In this document: piece after piece, positions 1 through 13,170 of the stretch
Layout: each line of letters begins with the position of its first letter
How positions within the stretch are numbered: position 1 is the stretch's first letter
Source of the DNA: Exiguobacterium sp. RIT594
Lineage (GTDB): Bacteria; Bacillota; Bacilli; Exiguobacteriales; Exiguobacteriaceae
Reading direction: 5' to 3'
NCBI RefSeq assembly: GCF_003339585.1
Contig: NZ_QPKF01000009.1
Span: 1 to 41,700 of the forward strand
DNA: 41,700 nt
Notes under the pieces: generated by a model
What the model was told of the DNA's origin: nothing
The model's database searches: none
What the model saw: only the letters and a program-made list of their open reading frames with translations
Position numbers and translations under genes: made by a program

Positions 1-28
1 AGTTTGGATTAAGAAAGGACTGTAAAAT

Positions 29-1446
29 ATGGACGGTCGTATGCCAATTATTGAAGCACTTGGTGCTCATGTAAAGAGAAAAGCTACTTCCTGGCATGTT
101 CCGGGGCATAAGAATGGGACATTAGTTGAGGGACTACCTTCTTTTTTTGAATGGGATAAAACGGAGTTGCCTGGTTTGGATGATTTTCATCATCCGGAAG
201 AAGCCATTTATAAAGCCAAGCTTTTATTGCGACGAATTTACGAGTCAGCTGATAGTCATTTTTTGATCAACGGATCGACGGTCGGGAATTGGGCGATGTT
301 GGCTGCTGTCTCTCAGAGGGGAGACCGGATATATGTTCAGCGTAATTCACACAAATCGGTCTTTAATGCGATGGAATGGTTGGGCTTATCACCAATTTTA
401 CTTGAACCGGAAAAGGATCCGGCAAAGGGTATCAGTGGGAATGTTTCACGTGAAACATTAAAAGAAGCTTTAACGGTTTTTCCTGGAGGTACAGCCGTAT
501 TTTTAACATCACCGACTTATTATGGTGAAACTGCTCGAATCGAAGAGTTGGTTCGGATCACAAAATCATCCAATATACCATTACTGATTGATGAAGCCCA
601 TGGCGCTCATTTCGGTGAAGCGTTTGGTGTCCGTTCGGCATTTGAACTTGGTGCAACCGCCGTGGTTCAATCAGCACATAAAACATTACCTGCTCTGACG
701 ATGGGGGCGTGGCTTCATGAACGATTTACGGAGGATGAACGAAGACGATTGACGCGGGCCCTTCAGTCATTTCAAACATCCAGTCCGTCTTATCTGTTGA
801 TGGCTTCACTGGACTTTGCCCGTGATTACCGCGAACGTTGGACGGTTTCCTACATGAAATCTGTTCGGACTAGTCACGAATTCCTTCATCAGCAAATCAA
901 CCAACGGACAGGTATGACGGCATTTACGTTTGATGATTGGTCACGGATGGTGCTTTCCTGTGAACCGTATTCCGGAAGTCAGTTGTTGGAGGCACTAGCA
1001 GATCAAGGACTTGATGCTGAATTTGCTCTGGGAGCACACGTCGTGTGCATTTTACCGCTACGAATCATCGAACCATTTGAACGGGATGCCTGGATCCATC
1101 AGATCCAATTAACCGTCGAGTTCCTGAAAGCAGAAGGAATTCCAGATAAAAGGTATATGGAACAACCGATTATGGGTAAAATAAAGGTATCGTCCCTGGC
1201 TTATCCACTTGACCAATTGGAATACGCCCAGGCAGTCGAGCAGACTTTTGAAAAAGCAGTCGGATTGGTTTCACTTGAAACCATCATCCCGTATCCACCT
1301 GGTATACCATTACTGTTGCGGGGAGAACGGATTACAGCAGAACATATCAAAATGATTGAATACTATACAAACACATCGATTCATCTGCAAGGCGGTGAGT
1401 TTCTCCATCAGGGGAAATTGCGTGTGATACAGGAAGGAACTATAGA

Positions 1447-1450
<4 letters not shown>
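29..1450 (+). CDS. Orn/Lys/Arg decarboxylase family protein (YaaO-like)
   Basis: A 473-residue PLP-dependent fold-type I decarboxylase of the ornithine/lysine/arginine group. The PLP pocket shows as DEAHGAHF at residues 188-195 (Asp and His that hold the cofactor) and SAHK at 215-218, where Lys218 should form the Schiff base. The N-terminal SWHVPGHKNG (21-30) is typical of the family. The length fits the short Gram-positive members such as B. subtilis YaaO and SpeA, which lack the large wing domain of enterobacterial inducible enzymes. The substrate (arginine, lysine or ornithine) cannot be read from sequence. The start at 29 follows an AAAGGA-type site; an ATG at 41 is a possible alternative. 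Its end overlaps tmk by 4 bases, so the two are translationally coupled. A perfect parS site lies inside the gene at 442-457. Confidence 0.9.
442..457. other. parS: parS centromere site (ParB/Spo0J binding)
   Basis: The 16-base perfect palindrome TGTTTCACGTGAAACA matches the canonical bacterial parS consensus at every position. It lies inside the decarboxylase coding sequence. parS sites nucleate ParB spreading and SMC loading near the replication origin, and are often found within genes. This agrees with the origin-proximal gene order of the window. I saw no second copy in the window. Confidence 0.93.
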
Positions 1451-2410
<960 letters not shown>

Positions 2411-2411
<1 letters not shown>

Positions 2412-3403
2412 TGCAGACATTTCATGAACTAGAACAAACCCAATCAGTCATCGCGACGATTTTGCGTAACTCGTTACAGACGAATCGTATTAACCATGCT
2501 TATATCTTTACGGGGGACTATGAGCCGCTTCTTTTAGAGGCGGCTCAGTTGTTCGCGAAGAGCCTGTTTTGCGAACGGCGGGATCAAATCGAACCATGTC
2601 AAGTCTGCCGGAGTTGCCGCCGTATGGACAGCGGCAACCTGGTCGACTACTATCAAATCGAACCGGACGGCGCCACCATTAAGAAAGAACAGATTCAGCA
2701 GTTGATGCATGATTTATCGTTACGGGGTCTTGAAGGAGACCGGCAAATCTATGTCGTAACACAGTCGCATAAAATGACACCTCAGGCAGCCAACAGTCTG
2801 TTGAAGTTCTTTGAAGAGCCGGGTGCCGGAAAAGTAGCGATTTTAATTACGAATCAGCCGCAGTTATTGTTGCCGACGATTCGTTCACGAGGGCAATTAT
2901 TAAGTTTTCGTCCGGCAGATCGTTTGTTAATCGGACAAGTCTTATCCGAAAAAACGGGACGGGATAACGAATTAACGCAACTGGCTGCCCGGGTGTATCC
3001 GAAAATAGAGGATGCAGAACAGGCATTAGTCGAAGACTGGTTTGTAAATGCCCGAGTGTCAGTGGTACAATTGATGGAGGAATTAGCGAATCGTCCGGCG
3101 GATTTACCGTTGTTTGTCCAGGAAAAATGGATGAGTCAATTTAAAAATCGGCAAGATGCACGAATTGGTCTGGAACTCGTGACCTGTTTCTTTGAAGATG
3201 TTCTTCATCTCAAATTGAATCCGTCATGGGAAACGATCACATATGCAAATAGCCGGCCATTACTGGAACAAATGGGTGGAAAAAGTCAGACGACGATCAC
3301 GCGGTGGTTGCAGGCAGTACTCGCAGCCGTTAAGCGGATCGAAGCAAATGTTAATCCTCAATTAACAGTTGAGCGTCTCATGTTTGACTTACAGAAAGGG
3401 TAG
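2411..3403 (+). CDS. holB: DNA polymerase III subunit delta prime
   Basis: A 330-residue clamp-loader subunit of the DnaX/HolB AAA+ family that helps load the beta sliding clamp at the replication fork. A zinc site is formed by Cys54, Cys63, Cys66 and Cys69. The sequence around 35-40 lacks a working Walker A, as is normal for delta prime. The SRC-like region reads TIRSRGQ rather than SRCQ. The core NSLLKFFEEPG is strongly conserved. The stop of darA shares one base with this ATG. Six bases separate it from ricT. Confidence 0.93.
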
Positions 3404-3409
3404 AGCGAT

Positions 3410-4240
3410 ATGCTAGAAGTAGTAGGCGTTCGCTTTAAAGAAGCGGGCAAAATTTATTATTTTGCACCTGGACAAGAGTCATTATCACGAGGACAGTCCG
3501 TCATCGTTGAGACAGTACGGGGCATTGAATATGGCGAAGTGGTCATTGCCGATAAACAAATGGACGAAGAAGATGTGGTCTTGCCACTAAAATCCATTCT
3601 TCGGGTCGCAGATGATAAAGATGCGATGATCGTCCGTGAAAATAAAATGGCAGCGTTTGATGCGCATGCTGTTTGTGTGGAAAAAATTCGTGAGCACAAA
3701 CTCGATATGAAATTAGTCGATGTCGAATATACATTTGATCGCAATAAAGTCATTTTCTACTTCACGGCAGAAGGTCGTGTCGATTTCCGGGAACTCGTCA
3801 AAGATTTGGCAGCTGTTTTCCGGACACGCATTGAGTTACGACAAATCGGTGTTCGTGATGAAGCGAAGTTACTCGGAGGAATCGGTCCGTGTGGTCGTGT
3901 TCTTTGTTGCTCTTCGTTTTTAGGTGAATTTGAACCGGTCTCAATCAAGATGGCGAAAGATCAAAATCTGTCCTTGAATCCGACGAAGATTTCTGGTGTC
4001 TGCGGTCGTTTGATGTGTTGTTTAAAATATGAAAATGACACATACGAAGAAATGCGACGGGATTTACCGGATTACGGAAAACGATTGACTGTTCCGGAAG
4101 GTGAAGGACGCGTGGTTGGTCTGAACATTCTCGATCAAATCGTCCAAATTGAGTTAAAAGACCGTTCGCGGGTTCTGACATACTCGATGGAGGAACTACT
4201 GTCTGTCGGTGCCGTAAAACAAAAACGACCAAAAGAATAA
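3410..4240 (+). CDS. ricT: RicT (YaaT), PSP1-domain iron-sulfur regulator of RNA processing
   Basis: A 276-residue PSP1-domain protein. In B. subtilis RicT forms a complex with RicA and RicF that carries [4Fe-4S] clusters and directs RNase Y cleavage of many operon mRNAs; it also affects competence, biofilm formation and sporulation. Six cysteines expected for cluster binding are present as paired motifs: Cys161, 166 and 167 (GPCGRVLCC) and Cys198, 203 and 204 (GVCGRLMCC). The start at 3410 follows an AGAGCGAT-type weak site six bases after holB. The role here is by family; ricA and ricF are not in the window. Confidence 0.94.
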   Translation: MLEVVGVRFKEAGKIYYFAPGQESLSRGQSVIVETVRGIEYGEVVIADKQMDEEDVVLPLKSILRVADDKDAMIVRENKMAAFDAHAVCVEKIREHKLDMKLVDVEYTFDRNKVIFYFTAEGRVDFRELVKDLAAVFRTRIELRQIGVRDEAKLLGGIGPCGRVLCCSSFLGEFEPVSIKMAKDQNLSLNPTKISGVCGRLMCCLKYENDTYEEMRRDLPDYGKRLTVPEGEGRVVGLNILDQIVQIELKDRSRVLTYSMEELLSVGAVKQKRPKE

Positions 4241-4254
4241 CGGGGTGCATACGC

Positions 4255-4599
4255 GTGGAGAGAGTCGATAAAAAAGAAATCATTACGCGTGTTGATGCGA
4301 TCGAGCAACAGATTCACTTGCTGACTGAGCATCTGAGCGTATTGAAAGATCAGCTTGCTTACATGATGGAGGAGAACCAACATCTGTATCTTGAGAATCA
4401 TCACCTCCGTGAGAAGGTAGAGCGCGATGAGCAACAACCGATTACAGAAGAAGCGCAGGCGGAAGCCGGTACAGGTGCTGGCTATGATAATCTAGGGCGA
4501 CTGTATCAAGAAGGATTCCATATTTGTAACCTGCATTATGGTCAAGTCCGTAAAGACGGAGATTGTCTGTTCTGCTTGTCCATGTTAACGAAACATTGA
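4255..4599 (+). CDS. yabA: Replication initiation control protein YabA
   Basis: A 114-residue YabA, which binds both DnaA and the clamp DnaN and restrains new rounds of initiation. The N-terminal half (about 1-60) is heptad-rich and should form the tetramer coiled coil. The C-terminal zinc site is visible as H89, C91, C104 and C107 (HIC and CLFC). Translation starts at a GTG at 4255 behind GGGGTG. Its place between ricT and the methyltransferase matches B. subtilis. A terminator follows at once. Confidence 0.95.
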   Translation: MERVDKKEIITRVDAIEQQIHLLTEHLSVLKDQLAYMMEENQHLYLENHHLREKVERDEQQPITEEAQAEAGTGAGYDNLGRLYQEGFHICNLHYGQVRKDGDCLFCLSMLTKH

Positions 4600-4601
4600 G
4601 A

Positions 4602-4631
4602 GGCTGACTTCCTAGGAGTCAGTCTTTTTTT
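4602..4631 (+). terminator. Rho-independent terminator after yabA
   Basis: An 8-base-pair stem (GGCTGACT with AGTCAGTC, one G-T pair) with a 7-base loop is followed by seven T. It closes the decarboxylase-to-yabA transcription unit. Confidence 0.85.
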
Positions 4632-4648
4632 CAGAAAGGAAGAACGAT

Positions 4649-5386
4649 ATGCCTGAACTATTATCAGATGAGCGACTGGATCATCTGCTTGGAAAAGAAG
4701 GACGGATCATTCAAAGCCCCACCGTATTTTCCTACTCCCTGGATGCCGCCTTACTGGCGCAGTTCGCCTGGGTACCGATCCAACAAGGGAAGTTGGCCGA
4801 TTTATGTGCTGGTAATGGAGCGATTCCATTATTTTTGTCTTATCGGACGAAAGGGATGATCACAGGGCTTGAAATTCAACCCCGTCTTGTCGATATGGCC
4901 GAGCGCAGTATTCAACTGAATGAAAAACAGGACCAACTGCAGATGATCGAAGGTGACGTCAAGGAAGCCGGGAAACGACTGGGGTATGGTCTGTATGATG
5001 CCGTCACGTGTAATCCCCCTTACTTCCTGGCAAATGAGTCATCGAACCGGAACATAAGTGAACATTATACAATCGCCCGGCATGAAGTATTATGTACGCT
5101 GGAAGATTGTATCCGGTCAGCGGCAGATCTTCTGAAGCAAGGTGGAAAAACAGCATTCGTCCATCGACCGGAGCGTCTGCTCGATATCGTCACCTTGATG
5201 CGGCAGTACCGGCTTGAACCGAAGCGGATGCAACTCGTCTACCCGAAAGAAGGAAAAGAAGCTAACATGCTGTTGATTGAAGGGATCAAGGATGCCAAAC
5301 CGGGTCTGAAAGTATTGCCTCCCTTCATCGTCTACGAACAGGACGATACGTACACATTGCAGATGCGGAATCAGTTTGATGTCTGA
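4649..5386 (+). CDS. tRNA1(Val) (adenine37-N6)-methyltransferase family protein (YabB/TrmN6-like)
   Basis: A 245-residue class I SAM-dependent methyltransferase. The SAM-binding motif I is DLCAGNGAIP (51-60), and the NPPY catalytic tetrad at 122-125 marks an exocyclic-amino (adenine N6) methyltransferase. Homology with TrmN6/YfiC suggests A37 of a tRNA as substrate, but the exact tRNA in this group of bacteria is not certain. The ATG at 4649 follows AAAGGAAG. It runs into the next gene with an 8-base overlap. Confidence 0.88.
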   Translation: MPELLSDERLDHLLGKEGRIIQSPTVFSYSLDAALLAQFAWVPIQQGKLADLCAGNGAIPLFLSYRTKGMITGLEIQPRLVDMAERSIQLNEKQDQLQMIEGDVKEAGKRLGYGLYDAVTCNPPYFLANESSNRNISEHYTIARHEVLCTLEDCIRSAADLLKQGGKTAFVHRPERLLDIVTLMRQYRLEPKRMQLVYPKEGKEANMLLIEGIKDAKPGLKVLPPFIVYEQDDTYTLQMRNQFDV

Positions 5387-5651
5387 ACATGCCATCTACA
5401 TCGTCCGTTGCCGGGACGGCAGTCTCTACACAGGATATGCAGTTGATGTCGAAAAGCGGATCGCAACACACAACAATGGACAAGGGGCAAAGTATACCCG
5501 GGCCCGGTTGCCGGTCGTACTCGAATATACAGAAACATTTTCCACAAAGTCGGAAGCCTTAAAGCGTGAGTATGCCATTAAACAATTGACACGTCTTAAA
5601 AAAGAACGACTTATTCAAGGAGGGAGGTCATCTCATGAAAGCAACAAGTAG
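5379..5651 (+). CDS. GIY-YIG nuclease superfamily protein (YazA/UPF0213)
   Basis: A 90-residue single-domain GIY-YIG protein. The Y-I-V and L-Y-T-G-Y elements at about 7-9 and 16-20, followed by the conserved Arg in EKRIATHN, form the fold's signature. The UPF0213/YazA group has no well-established substrate. The frame opens at a TTG at 5376, but the ATG at 5379 is the better start. It overlaps the upstream methyltransferase and runs 17 bases into rsmI, so translation is probably coupled. Confidence 0.9.
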   Translation: MSEHAIYIVRCRDGSLYTGYAVDVEKRIATHNNGQGAKYTRARLPVVLEYTETFSTKSEALKREYAIKQLTRLKKERLIQGGRSSHESNK

Positions 5652-6489
5652 TTTCAAAGGACAAACAACCGGTTTGTACATCGTACCGACACCAATCGGT
5701 AATCTTGAAGACATGACTTATCGAGCGGTTCGTATCTTACAAGAGTCCGATCTCGTCGCGGCTGAGGATACACGGCAAACGATGAAATTATTTAATCATT
5801 TTAAAATCGACACGAAACTCGTCAGCTATCACGAACATAACAAACAGGTCAGCGGGGCACGGCTGTTGGGCGACCTGCATGCGGGAAAACAGGTCGCCCT
5901 GGTCTCGGATGCCGGGATGCCGGGAATCTCAGATCCGGGCAGTGATTTGATTCGGGAAGCGATTGCCGAGGACATTCCGGTCGTTGTCTTACCGGGAGCC
6001 AATGCCGCGTTAACGGCACTCGTCGCCTCAGGTCTTGCGACAGAACGATTTCTATACTATGGTTTTTTACCGCGTAAGAAAAAAGAGCGTCGTGAGGCGC
6101 TTGAGACCGTCCGTTATGAAAAAGGCAGCCTCATCTTCTACGAAGCACCGCATCGCCTTAAAGAGATGTTAGGCGCCTTACGGGATGTACTCGGGGATCG
6201 TCAACTGACGTTAGCCCGCGAACTGACAAAACGGTATGAAGAGTATATCCGGGGTTCTGTGACAGAAGCTCTCGAATGGGCCGGAGAAGAAGTCCGGGGA
6301 GAGTTTGTTGTCATCGTCGAAGGATCGACTGAGGAGCGGCCGGTGGAAGAGGAACAGGAAGCGGATCCGTTGCAACAAATTGAACGGTATATCGAACAAG
6401 GCGAAAAGCCGAATGCTGCCTTAAAACGTGTGGCGAAGGAACGTGGACTCGATCGTCAGGAATTATATTTGCGTTATCATGAATCCTAA
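5635..6489 (+). CDS. rsmI: 16S rRNA (cytidine1402-2'-O)-methyltransferase
   Basis: A 284-residue tetrapyrrole-methylase-fold enzyme that methylates the ribose of C1402 in the decoding centre of 16S rRNA. Family motifs are TPIGNL (19-24), AEDTR (43-47), SDAGMPGISDPG (91-102) and LPGANA (119-124). A C-terminal helical segment follows an acidic stretch (about residues 230-245). The start is fixed by a strong AAGGAGGGAGG site. It is the last gene before a two-way terminator shared with abrB. Confidence 0.96.
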   Translation: MKATSSFKGQTTGLYIVPTPIGNLEDMTYRAVRILQESDLVAAEDTRQTMKLFNHFKIDTKLVSYHEHNKQVSGARLLGDLHAGKQVALVSDAGMPGISDPGSDLIREAIAEDIPVVVLPGANAALTALVASGLATERFLYYGFLPRKKKERREALETVRYEKGSLIFYEAPHRLKEMLGALRDVLGDRQLTLARELTKRYEEYIRGSVTEALEWAGEEVRGEFVVIVEGSTEERPVEEEQEADPLQQIERYIEQGEKPNAALKRVAKERGLDRQELYLRYHES

Positions 6490-6525
6490 AAAAAGAAGCG
6501 ACTCCATTTGGAATCGCTTCTTTTT
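6490..6525. terminator. Bidirectional terminator between rsmI and abrB
   Basis: A long stem (AAAAAGAAGCGACTCC with GGAATCGCTTCTTTTT, one C-A mismatch) around a 4-base loop has A's on one side and T's on the other, so it can stop transcription of rsmI (+) and of convergent abrB (-). Confidence 0.88.
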
Positions 6526-6527
6526 AC

Positions 6528-6824
6528 TTATTCGTTTCCAGCGTAATGACGGTCGAGGAAATCTTTTAACTCAACGAGGACACGTTGTGCGCCATCTGGA
6601 GAGAGAATCAATTTACCATCTGCTAATTTGAAGTTATCGTCTGATACTTCACCTGTTACTTGGCAAGTCATGTTTGGTTTGTATTTTTTAAGGATGATTT
6701 GCTCGTTGTCGACATAAATCTCAAGAGCATCCTTCTCTGCAATTTGAAGAGTACGACGAAGTTCGATTGGAATAACGACCCGTCCGAGTTCATCTACTTT
6801 ACGTACAATACCTGTTGATTTCAT
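6528..6824 (-). CDS. abrB: Transition-state regulator AbrB
   Basis: A 98-residue AbrB. The N-terminal swapped-hairpin DNA-binding domain (MKSTGIVRKVDELGRVVIPIELRRTL, residues 1-26 and on to about 50) carries the arginines known to contact DNA. The C-terminal half is the multimerisation domain. In Bacillus AbrB represses post-exponential genes during growth and is lowered via Spo0A. It is the only - strand gene in the window, with an AGGAGGAAC site before its ATG. Its place between rsmI and metG matches B. subtilis, although neighbouring sporulation genes are missing. What controls it here is not visible. Confidence 0.96.
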   Translation of the reverse strand: MKSTGIVRKVDELGRVVIPIELRRTLQIAEKDALEIYVDNEQIILKKYKPNMTCQVTGEVSDDNFKLADGKLILSPDGAQRVLVELKDFLDRHYAGNE

Positions 6825-6904
6825 TTTGTTGTTCCTCCTCTGATGTCTAGGTTCTCTTTATTTTTGGAAAATCGTCAAAATTCGACATCACTTCTATAGA
6901 ATGT

Positions 6905-6933
6905 AGAATACTAAACTTTCCAAAAGTAGTCAA
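6905..6933 (-). promoter_or_regulatory. SigA-type promoter of abrB
   Basis: Read on the - strand: TTGACT at 6933-6928, a 17-base spacer, then TATTCT at 6910-6905, about 80 bases upstream of the abrB ATG. Confidence 0.7.
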
Positions 6934-7104
6934 CCAATCTGAATAGCTTGAAATCAAAATGTCATTTATTTCTCAAAAAAGCCACATATGAAACGATTTA
7001 CTAATAGATTTTCCCTTTTTAAAGGAAATCAAACTATTTAGTGTGTTTTTTTGGTATTCGATGTCTGATGTCAAAAAATGTTTGGATTCGACAAAAAACG
7101 AGTT

Positions 7105-7133
7105 TCGACACAGACGGCAGAACAGCGTATAAT
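7105..7133 (+). promoter_or_regulatory. SigA-type promoter of metG
   Basis: TCGACA, a 17-base spacer and TATAAT. Transcription would start about 25 bases before the metG ATG, too short a leader for a T-box or S-box riboswitch. The -35 box is part of the third TTCGACA repeat. Confidence 0.78.
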
Positions 7134-7143
7134 AATGAAATGA

Positions 7144-9120
<1,977 letters not shown>

Positions 9121-9126
9121 TCCAGA

Positions 9127-9159
9127 TGCCTGTGGACTCGATGTCACAGGCATTTTTTT
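9127..9159 (+). terminator. Rho-independent terminator after metG
   Basis: Perfect 8-base-pair stem TGCCTGTG/CACAGGCA, 10-base loop, then seven T. Confidence 0.9.
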
Positions 9160-9179
9160 GAAAGAAGGAGTCGAATAGT

Positions 9180-9947
9180 ATGTTGATTGACACACACACA
9201 CATTTAAACTCGGATCAGTTTGACGGAGATGTCGATGAGACGATTGAGCGGGCACGCGCAAACGGTGTATCTCCGATGATCGTCGTTGGTTTTGATCATA
9301 AGACGATTGACCGGGCAATGGAACTCGTTGAACAGTATGATGATCTCTACGCCGTCATCGGATGGCATCCGGTCGATTCGATTGATTTCGACGATGCTGC
9401 CTATGAAAAGGTGGAACGTTTAATGGACCATCCGAAAGTCGTTGCCCTCGGAGAAATCGGACTGGATTACCACTGGGATACTTCTCCGAAGGATATTCAG
9501 GACGCAGCGTTTCGAAAGCAGATTCGCTTGGCGAAACAAAAAAATAAACCGATCGTCATCCATAACCGGGAGGCGACAGAAGATACGCTCCGCATCTTGG
9601 AAGAAGAAGACGCAAAAGAAGTCGGTGGCATTTTACACAGCTATAGCATGAGTGCAGAACTGTTACCACGTTGCCTAGCAATGAATTTCTACATTTCCCT
9701 CGGGGGACCGGTGACGTTCAAAAATGCGAAGATGCCTAAACGCGTCGCACAAGAAGTGCCGCTTGACCGGTTATTGGTCGAGACGGACTGTCCGTATCTG
9801 ACACCAACGCCATATCGCGGAAAACGGAATGAACCGGCGTATGTGCGATTCGTTGCGGAAGAAATCGCACAGTTGCGCGGGATGATGTACGCTGATGTCG
9901 AACAGGCGACGACTGAGAACGCGAAACGCGTCTTCCGCCTTCCATGA
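9180..9947 (+). CDS. tatD: TatD family metal-dependent deoxyribonuclease
   Basis: A 255-residue TIM-barrel hydrolase of the TatD family (B. subtilis YabD). All metal ligands are present: H6 and H8 (THTH), E92 (GEIGLDYHWD), H128 (HNRE), H153 and D203 (ETDCPYL). Family members act as 3'-5' exonucleases on DNA or RNA; the role in the cell is not settled. The ATG at 9180 follows AAGAAGGAG. The stop overlaps the next start as ATGA. Confidence 0.95.
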   Translation: MLIDTHTHLNSDQFDGDVDETIERARANGVSPMIVVGFDHKTIDRAMELVEQYDDLYAVIGWHPVDSIDFDDAAYEKVERLMDHPKVVALGEIGLDYHWDTSPKDIQDAAFRKQIRLAKQKNKPIVIHNREATEDTLRILEEEDAKEVGGILHSYSMSAELLPRCLAMNFYISLGGPVTFKNAKMPKRVAQEVPLDRLLVETDCPYLTPTPYRGKRNEPAYVRFVAEEIAQLRGMMYADVEQATTENAKRVFRLP

Positions 9948-11248
9948 TTCGATCGATCACGTATATGACAATCGGCTGTACCCTATTATTGGTTGCGAGC
10001 CTGCTTTATGTAATGATGGACCATCCGCGTGATGTCACGATCATGGTGGACGGTCGACAAACAAAAGTCGAGACGCTTGAGACATCCGTTTTCGGTGTCT
10101 TGCAGGAAGCCGGTATTTCAGTTCGACCACAAGATGTCATCGAACCGGCACTGAGTGCTGATCTTCCGAAAAATGATTTGATCGTCATTCAACCGGCCAA
10201 AGAAATTACACTAATCATGGGGTATGGTGAAGCGCGGACCATCCGGACGCAAGCCCGCCGCGTCGACGATTTGTTAAAAGAACAGGGAATCAGCCAGATG
10301 TTAGAGACAGATGACGTATATCCTTCAAAAGAAGCCGTTTTGGCAAGCGGAATGACCGTCCGGTACCGGGAAGCATTCCCGATCGAGCTGATTGTCGAAG
10401 GAAAAGCCCGCGAAGTCTATACGTACCAAACGACGGTGCGGGAACTGCTGGCGATGCAGGGGGTTAAGCTCCAGACGGAAGATAAGGTCATGCCTGGTCT
10501 GGAAACAGTCGTCGCAAAGGATATGCTGGTCACGGTCAATACGACGCGTCGTGCCGTGCTGACGGAACAACAGCTGTTACCATTTGAAGTCGAGACCGTC
10601 GAAGACGACACGTTGCCAGCGGGTGAACAGTTGGTGACGAAATCCGGCCGGCCGGGCATTCGGACACAAAAATATCAATTGACCCTCGCGGACGGTTTAA
10701 GCAAGGAAAAGAAACTGATTGCTAATGAAGTTACGAGTGAACCGGTCAAACAAGTCGTCAAGGTCGGAACGAAACCGGTCGAAACGGTTGAGACCGTTGA
10801 GACCGTGGCGACACCGGCAGCAAAACCGGCATTTGATACGGAAAAAGCGACGGTACCGTTAGCAGAAGTGCCTAAAGCGGCAGCCGATTTGGATTTTAGC
10901 AAAGCGAAAACGCTGGTGGTCGAAGCAACAGCTTATACGAACGATCCGGCTTCCAATGGCAGCCAGCTGTATGACGGACGGGCTTTGACAGCAACCGGCT
11001 ATGATGTAACGGATACAATCACGTATCAAGGACTGCCGATTATCGCCGTTGATCCGAAAGTCATTCCGCTCGGAACCAAGGTGTACGTCGAAGGGGTCGG
11101 ACTGGCGATTGCCCTCGACACAGGCGGTGCCATCAAAGGCAATAAAATCGATGTACTCGTTGAAGGGGAGTCGACCGCCAAACAGTTTGGCCGGAAGACG
11201 ATCCAAGTCTGGGTCATCCCGAACGATACGACGGAAGCGGGCACTTGA
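9944..11248 (+). CDS. YabE-like DUF348/G5/3D-domain cell-wall protein
   Basis: A 434-residue exported protein. An N-terminal membrane anchor or signal (about 4-26) is followed by three DUF348 repeats (about 29-75, 78-125, 130-180), a G5 domain (about 205-275), a TV/P-rich linker with a VETVETV repeat, and a C-terminal 3D domain (about 320-427) containing ALDTGGAIKG, where the three conserved aspartates form a lytic-transglycosylase-like site. This is the layout of B. subtilis YabE, related to resuscitation-promoting-factor-type wall hydrolases. The substrate is inferred to be peptidoglycan. It overlaps tatD by 4 bases, and its final codons form part of the terminator. Confidence 0.92.
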   Translation: MIRSITYMTIGCTLLLVASLLYVMMDHPRDVTIMVDGRQTKVETLETSVFGVLQEAGISVRPQDVIEPALSADLPKNDLIVIQPAKEITLIMGYGEARTIRTQARRVDDLLKEQGISQMLETDDVYPSKEAVLASGMTVRYREAFPIELIVEGKAREVYTYQTTVRELLAMQGVKLQTEDKVMPGLETVVAKDMLVTVNTTRRAVLTEQQLLPFEVETVEDDTLPAGEQLVTKSGRPGIRTQKYQLTLADGLSKEKKLIANEVTSEPVKQVVKVGTKPVETVETVETVATPAAKPAFDTEKATVPLAEVPKAAADLDFSKAKTLVVEATAYTNDPASNGSQLYDGRALTATGYDVTDTITYQGLPIIAVDPKVIPLGTKVYVEGVGLAIALDTGGAIKGNKIDVLVEGESTAKQFGRKTIQVWVIPNDTTEAGT

Positions 11249-11266
11249 CGCTTCCTTGTTTTTTTT
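11233..11266 (+). terminator. Terminator overlapping the end of the YabE-like gene
   Basis: Stem GGAAGCG/CGCTTCC with a 9-base loop that includes the stop codon, followed by TTG and eight T. Confidence 0.85.
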
Positions 11267-11283
11267 GCGGAAACAGGTACAAT
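11256..11283 (+). promoter_or_regulatory. Possible promoter of rnmV
   Basis: TTGTTT, 16-base spacer, TACAAT, with the -35 box inside the T-run of the preceding terminator. The -10 box is good, the -35 weak. Confidence 0.4.
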
Positions 11284-11314
11284 TACGGAAGTGTTTGAAA
11301 AAGGTGGAGAAGAT

Positions 11315-12775
<1,461 letters not shown>

Positions 12776-12803
12776 ATTTCCCCTTTCTAATATTTAGTTC
12801 ATA

Positions 12804-12812
12804 TGCTATAAT
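12804..12812 (+). promoter_or_regulatory. veg promoter P2 (extended -10)
   Basis: TGCTATAAT is an extended -10 element 37 bases after P1; the matching -35 (TTTCTA at 12784-12789, spacer 17) is poor. It lies only about 20 bases upstream of the ATG, so it would give a short leader. Confidence 0.5.
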
Positions 12813-12834
12813 AAATATTAGTGAGGTGAAGCGT

Positions 12835-13074
12835 ATGCCAAAGACGTTGAACGAAATCAGACATGTATTTGAAACACATGTAGGTGAAAGACTGACGCTA
12901 AAAGCAAGCGGCGGTCGTAAAAAGGTCGTAACCCGAATCGGAACGCTCGTTGAGACGTATCCATCGGTGTTTGTAGTCAAGCTAGACGCAGAGCGCCACA
13001 ATGTCGAGCGAGTTTCTTATAGCTACGCCGACGTGTTAACCGACTCCGTACAAATCGAATTCGCGAATTCGTAA
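12835..13074 (+). CDS. veg: Veg protein
   Basis: A 79-residue Veg homologue. The core RLTLKASGGRKK and the C-terminal ERVSYSYADVLTDSVQIEF are diagnostic. In B. subtilis Veg is highly expressed and stimulates biofilm formation by opposing SinR; the SH3-like small protein's biochemical role is unclear. ATG 12835 follows GAGGTGA by five bases, which is better than the in-frame GTG at 12826. In B. subtilis sspF follows; here a terminator and ispE follow instead. Confidence 0.93.
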   Translation: MPKTLNEIRHVFETHVGERLTLKASGGRKKVVTRIGTLVETYPSVFVVKLDAERHNVERVSYSYADVLTDSVQIEFANS

Positions 13075-13085
13075 ACTTACCTTCC

Positions 13086-13116
13086 GAAGCGGACAGAAAT
13101 GTTCGCTTCTTTTTTT
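13086..13116 (+). terminator. Rho-independent terminator after veg
   Basis: 10-base-pair stem GAAGCGGACA/TGTTCGCTTC (one G-T pair) with a GAAA tetraloop, then seven T. Confidence 0.9.
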
Positions 13117-13170
13117 GTGCAAAGGTTGATACAATTCGTACAGGAAACGTACTAGAGGAGGAACGGCAGG

